Below are positions 5,035-6,670 of a stretch of DNA of 6,670 nt, piece by piece (within the stretch, counting starts at the first letter, position 1; each line of letters starts with the position of its first letter). Both the position numbers and the translations under genes were made by a program. Source of the stretch: Lachnospiraceae bacterium UBA7060 (lineage in GTDB: Bacteria > Bacillota > Clostridia > Lachnospirales > Lachnospiraceae). The notes below the pieces were generated by a model. The model saw only the letters and a program-made list of their open reading frames with translations. It was not told the origin of the DNA and did no database searches. The stretch spans positions 24,016 through 30,685 of the forward strand of contig DLAA01000090.1 of NCBI GenBank assembly GCA_002493835.1, given 5' to 3'.

Positions 5035-6670
5035 TTACTCTGCCTCTCTAAGTCTCTCCACAATTGACCGCTTCATAACAAAGTGGTAAGAAATAAGTGG
5101 AATAACTGCACCCAGCAAAAGAAACACGGGCATCACCACAAAGATTGGGATTACTGTCAAATGGTAGCTAAAAAACCAGAACATCCCTTCCAGAACACTG
5201 CTGGCAAGCGGTCCCATAACAATCGTCAAAATCAGGGTAATCACAATCGAGCTTCCCGCAAACACCATGCCCTCCGTAATCAGCATCTGATTGAGCTGTT
5301 TCCCCGTCATGCCCACGGACTGCAGCACCGCGAACTCCCGCTTTCTCGCCATAATACCCGTGAGGATCGCGTTCAGAAAGTTAAGGATACCCACTAGACC
5401 GACGATCAGTGCTGCGCCGCTGCCCACCATCATGAACATATCACGAAAACCATAAAAGTCTTCCTCATAAGTCTTCCTGCTCTCATAGTCGTACATGGAA
5501 TCATCTCCGCCGGCAAAGTCATGCATCCACTGTTCCACCGTATCCACCTGGCCATCCTCGCAGTCGAAAGCGTAGTAGAGCACATCTGACGTACCGGAAT
5601 CCCGTATAAAGGTGTCCGCACCCATCACGAACTCATCCTCCCCGTAATAGCGATAGGTGAGCGTTCCCGGCACTTCCACCAACGCCGCCACCTCGTATAC
5701 CTTGTCCTCATACACCTTAGCTCTGTCGCGCCACGGCTTATCACTGAGATCTAGATCTTCGTCCTCTCCATATATCTCACCAGTCACCGGATTATAATAC
5801 TCGTACTCTTTCACATAGCGGATGGTAATCCGATCTCCCAGCTTTGCCCAATGGGAATCCTCATGGATATTGCCGTAATCGTCCGCACTGTAAACTGCCG
5901 CCACATAGTTGCCACCATCTTTCAATTTACTGAGGTCGCCTTCCAGAAGATTCAGCTTATCCAGCACAAAATCCTCCATCCCGTAAAGCTGCACACTCTC
6001 GGCGTACAAATCGCCCACTTTTTCGCTTAGCTCCACGTACCGATCTACCATCTCCGGGCTGTTCCATTTTCCCTGTGCCTTCCGCATCCACTCCTCTGTG
6101 ATAAACTCCTGCGCATCAAAGGTTTTCTTGTAGGTCCTGCCGCCCTTCACACCATCCAACGCCTCGATCTGCGTAATCGTCTCCTCCGGAAAAGGCGTCG
6201 GGTCGAAATTGCTCGTTTGAAAGTATCCAGCGTTCGCTACGATAAAATCCACGAACACCTGATTCAGATACTTATCCATATCAAAACCATTCGCCAGGAT
6301 AAAGGTGATATTTAACACCACCACTGCAAAGGACATGGAAATCACCGTAATCACGGTCTTGCTCTTGTTTCTTCCCAGATTGGCCATCGCCATGCGGAAG
6401 ATGGACGCACCCTTTTGCGGTGTCCGCGATGAAAAACGCCTGTTTTTGGCGTTTTTCCGGGTGAAACCTAGAAGTTCTCCGCGAAACAGCCTCTGCTGTG
6501 AGCGGCTAGAACTTCTTTTCACCCTGTGCTTGCGAGTGTTAGAAGTTCTTCTCGCGCTGTTTACACGGTTTTCCGTGTAGCGCACCGCCTCTACAGGGGA
6601 AATTTTCGCCGCCATCCTGCGGGGCTTCCTGCAGGAAAGCCATACCGTCACCAGCGAAAACGCCGCCGCT
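5035..6670 (-). CDS. FtsX/MacB-type ABC transporter permease, N-terminus outside the window
   Basis: The frame stays open to the right edge, so this is the C-terminal 544 residues of a longer permease; the in-frame GTG at 6651 is internal, not a start. Numbering from that GTG: residues 1-27 (CRKPRRMAAKISPVEAVRYTE) are the cytosolic end of the first FtsX domain. Residues 28-80 are an unusual basic linker. Residues 81-97 (GASIFRMAMANLGRNKSK) resume the family pattern. A membrane segment lies at about 98-121, a large Tyr/Asp/Glu-rich extracellular domain at about 122-400, and three more segments at about 405-430, 458-485 and 497-525. The cytosolic ARKREFAVLQSVGMTGKQL (435-453) is the FtsX hallmark that couples to the ATPase. 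Such proteins work with a separate ATP-binding subunit to move lipids, lipoproteins or peptides, or to sense antibiotics; the ATPase gene is probably beyond the right edge. No clear terminator follows the TAA. Confidence 0.9.
   Translation of the reverse strand, partial: AAAFSLVTVWLSCRKPRRMAAKISPVEAVRYTENRVNSARRTSNTRKHRVKRSSSRSQQRLFRGELLGFTRKNAKNRRFSSRTPQKGASIFRMAMANLGRNKSKTVITVISMSFAVVVLNITFILANGFDMDKYLNQVFVDFIVANAGYFQTSNFDPTPFPEETITQIEALDGVKGGRTYKKTFDAQEFITEEWMRKAQGKWNSPEMVDRYVELSEKVGDLYAESVQLYGMEDFVLDKLNLLEGDLSKLKDGGNYVAAVYSADDYGNIHEDSHWAKLGDRITIRYVKEYEYYNPVTGEIYGEDEDLDLSDKPWRDRAKVYEDKVYEVAALVEVPGTLTYRYYGEDEFVMGADTFIRDSGTSDVLYYAFDCEDGQVDTVEQWMHDFAGGDDSMYDYESRKTYEEDFYGFRDMFMMVGSGAALIVGLVGILNFLNAILTGIMARKREFAVLQSVGMTGKQLNQMLITEGMVFAGSSIVITLILTIVMGPLASSVLEGMFWFFSYHLTVIPIFVVMPVFLLLGAVIPLISYHFVMKRSIVERLREAE
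6431..6457. repeat. Perfect 10-bp stem-loop in the permease insert
   Basis: GAAAAACGCC (6431-6440) and GGCGTTTTTC (6448-6457) form a perfect inverted repeat around a 7-base loop, inside the coding sequence. Confidence 0.85.
6459..6524. repeat. Nested 66-bp inverted repeat in the permease insert
   Basis: Four paired blocks nest in order: 6459-6466 with 6517-6524 (8 bp, GGGTGAAA), 6470-6478 with 6508-6516 (9 bp, AGAAGTTCT), 6479-6482 with 6502-6505 (CCGC/GCGG), and 6487-6490 with 6495-6498 (CAGC/GCTG). Small bulges on alternating sides separate the blocks. Twenty-five base pairs within 66 bp of coding sequence is far more than chance structure. Confidence 0.88.
6554..6583. repeat. Third stem-loop in the permease insert
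   Basis: ACACGG (6563-6568) pairs with CCGTGT (6573-6578) around TTTT, and GCGCT (6554-6558) pairs with AGCGC (6579-6583) outside it with a four-base bulge. It overlaps the codons for RYTENRVNSA, at the right border of the insert. Confidence 0.8.

Larger units (their letters stand above)
6412..6570 (-). repeat. In-frame palindromic insert within the permease gene
   Basis: This stretch encodes permease residues 28-80, where related permeases have only a short linker. It carries three consecutive stem-loops and three copies of AGAAGTTCT (6470-6478 and 6540-6549 direct, 6508-6516 inverted). The encoded peptide has 13 Arg and 5 Lys against one Glu and no Asp, unlike the acidic extracellular domain. 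The exact borders are inferred from where the protein returns to the family pattern; the third hairpin crosses the right border into RYTE codons. Confidence 0.65.

Noticed and set aside
6649..6651. GTG as the start of the permease gene
   Set aside because: The frame is open to the window edge and the preceding codons (AAAFSLV) continue a membrane segment; the family has another FtsX domain before this point.

Overview
The window looks like a piece of a Clostridia (Bacillota) chromosome, most likely Lachnospiraceae. Grounds: moderate GC content, strong AGGAGG-like ribosome binding sites, short rho-independent terminators, a CarD-type regulator, an ECF sigma factor paired with a single-pass membrane partner, and an FtsX-type permease with the linker style of gut Clostridia. 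This assignment is inference from gene style, not from a marker gene.

Layout, left to right. The 3' part of a tRNA-Lys(CTT) gene runs off the left edge and is followed by an intrinsic terminator. Next is a minus-strand polytopic metal exporter of the ArsP_2 family with a His/Cys-rich loop. A 217-bp divergent intergenic region follows, with a promoter on each strand and a dyad over the leftward promoter. On the plus strand is a small ComFB-like protein with a Cys cluster. All remaining genes are on the minus strand: an ECF sigma factor and a downstream membrane protein that is probably its anti-sigma partner, ending at a hairpin shared with comFB; a CarD-like RNA polymerase-binding regulator ending at a clear terminator; a stand-alone CheC/FliY-type protein without a FliN/SpoA domain; and the C-terminal part of an FtsX/MacB-type ABC transporter permease that runs off the right edge.

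The genes do not form one obvious pathway. The only clear functional pair is the sigma factor and its putative anti-sigma factor. Two orphan genes point to signalling: ComFB (homologues bind cyclic dinucleotides) and the CheC/FliY-like protein (homologues remove phosphate from CheY). No flagellar or chemotaxis gene is beside either one.

The most unusual feature is inside the permease gene. About 160 bp of nested inverted repeats, with three copies of a 9-bp unit, sits in frame in the cytoplasmic linker between the two halves of the protein and encodes about 53 strongly basic residues. It resembles a palindromic element inserted in frame into a protein gene. A second point of interest is the tRNA terminator: its left arm differs from a perfect palindrome only by C-to-T changes, each of which keeps G-U pairing in the plus-strand RNA. 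Its GGGGACGGTTCT arm resembles repeats common in Firmicutes. No stretch over 300 bp lacks a gene. I saw no CRISPR array, insertion sequence or rRNA.
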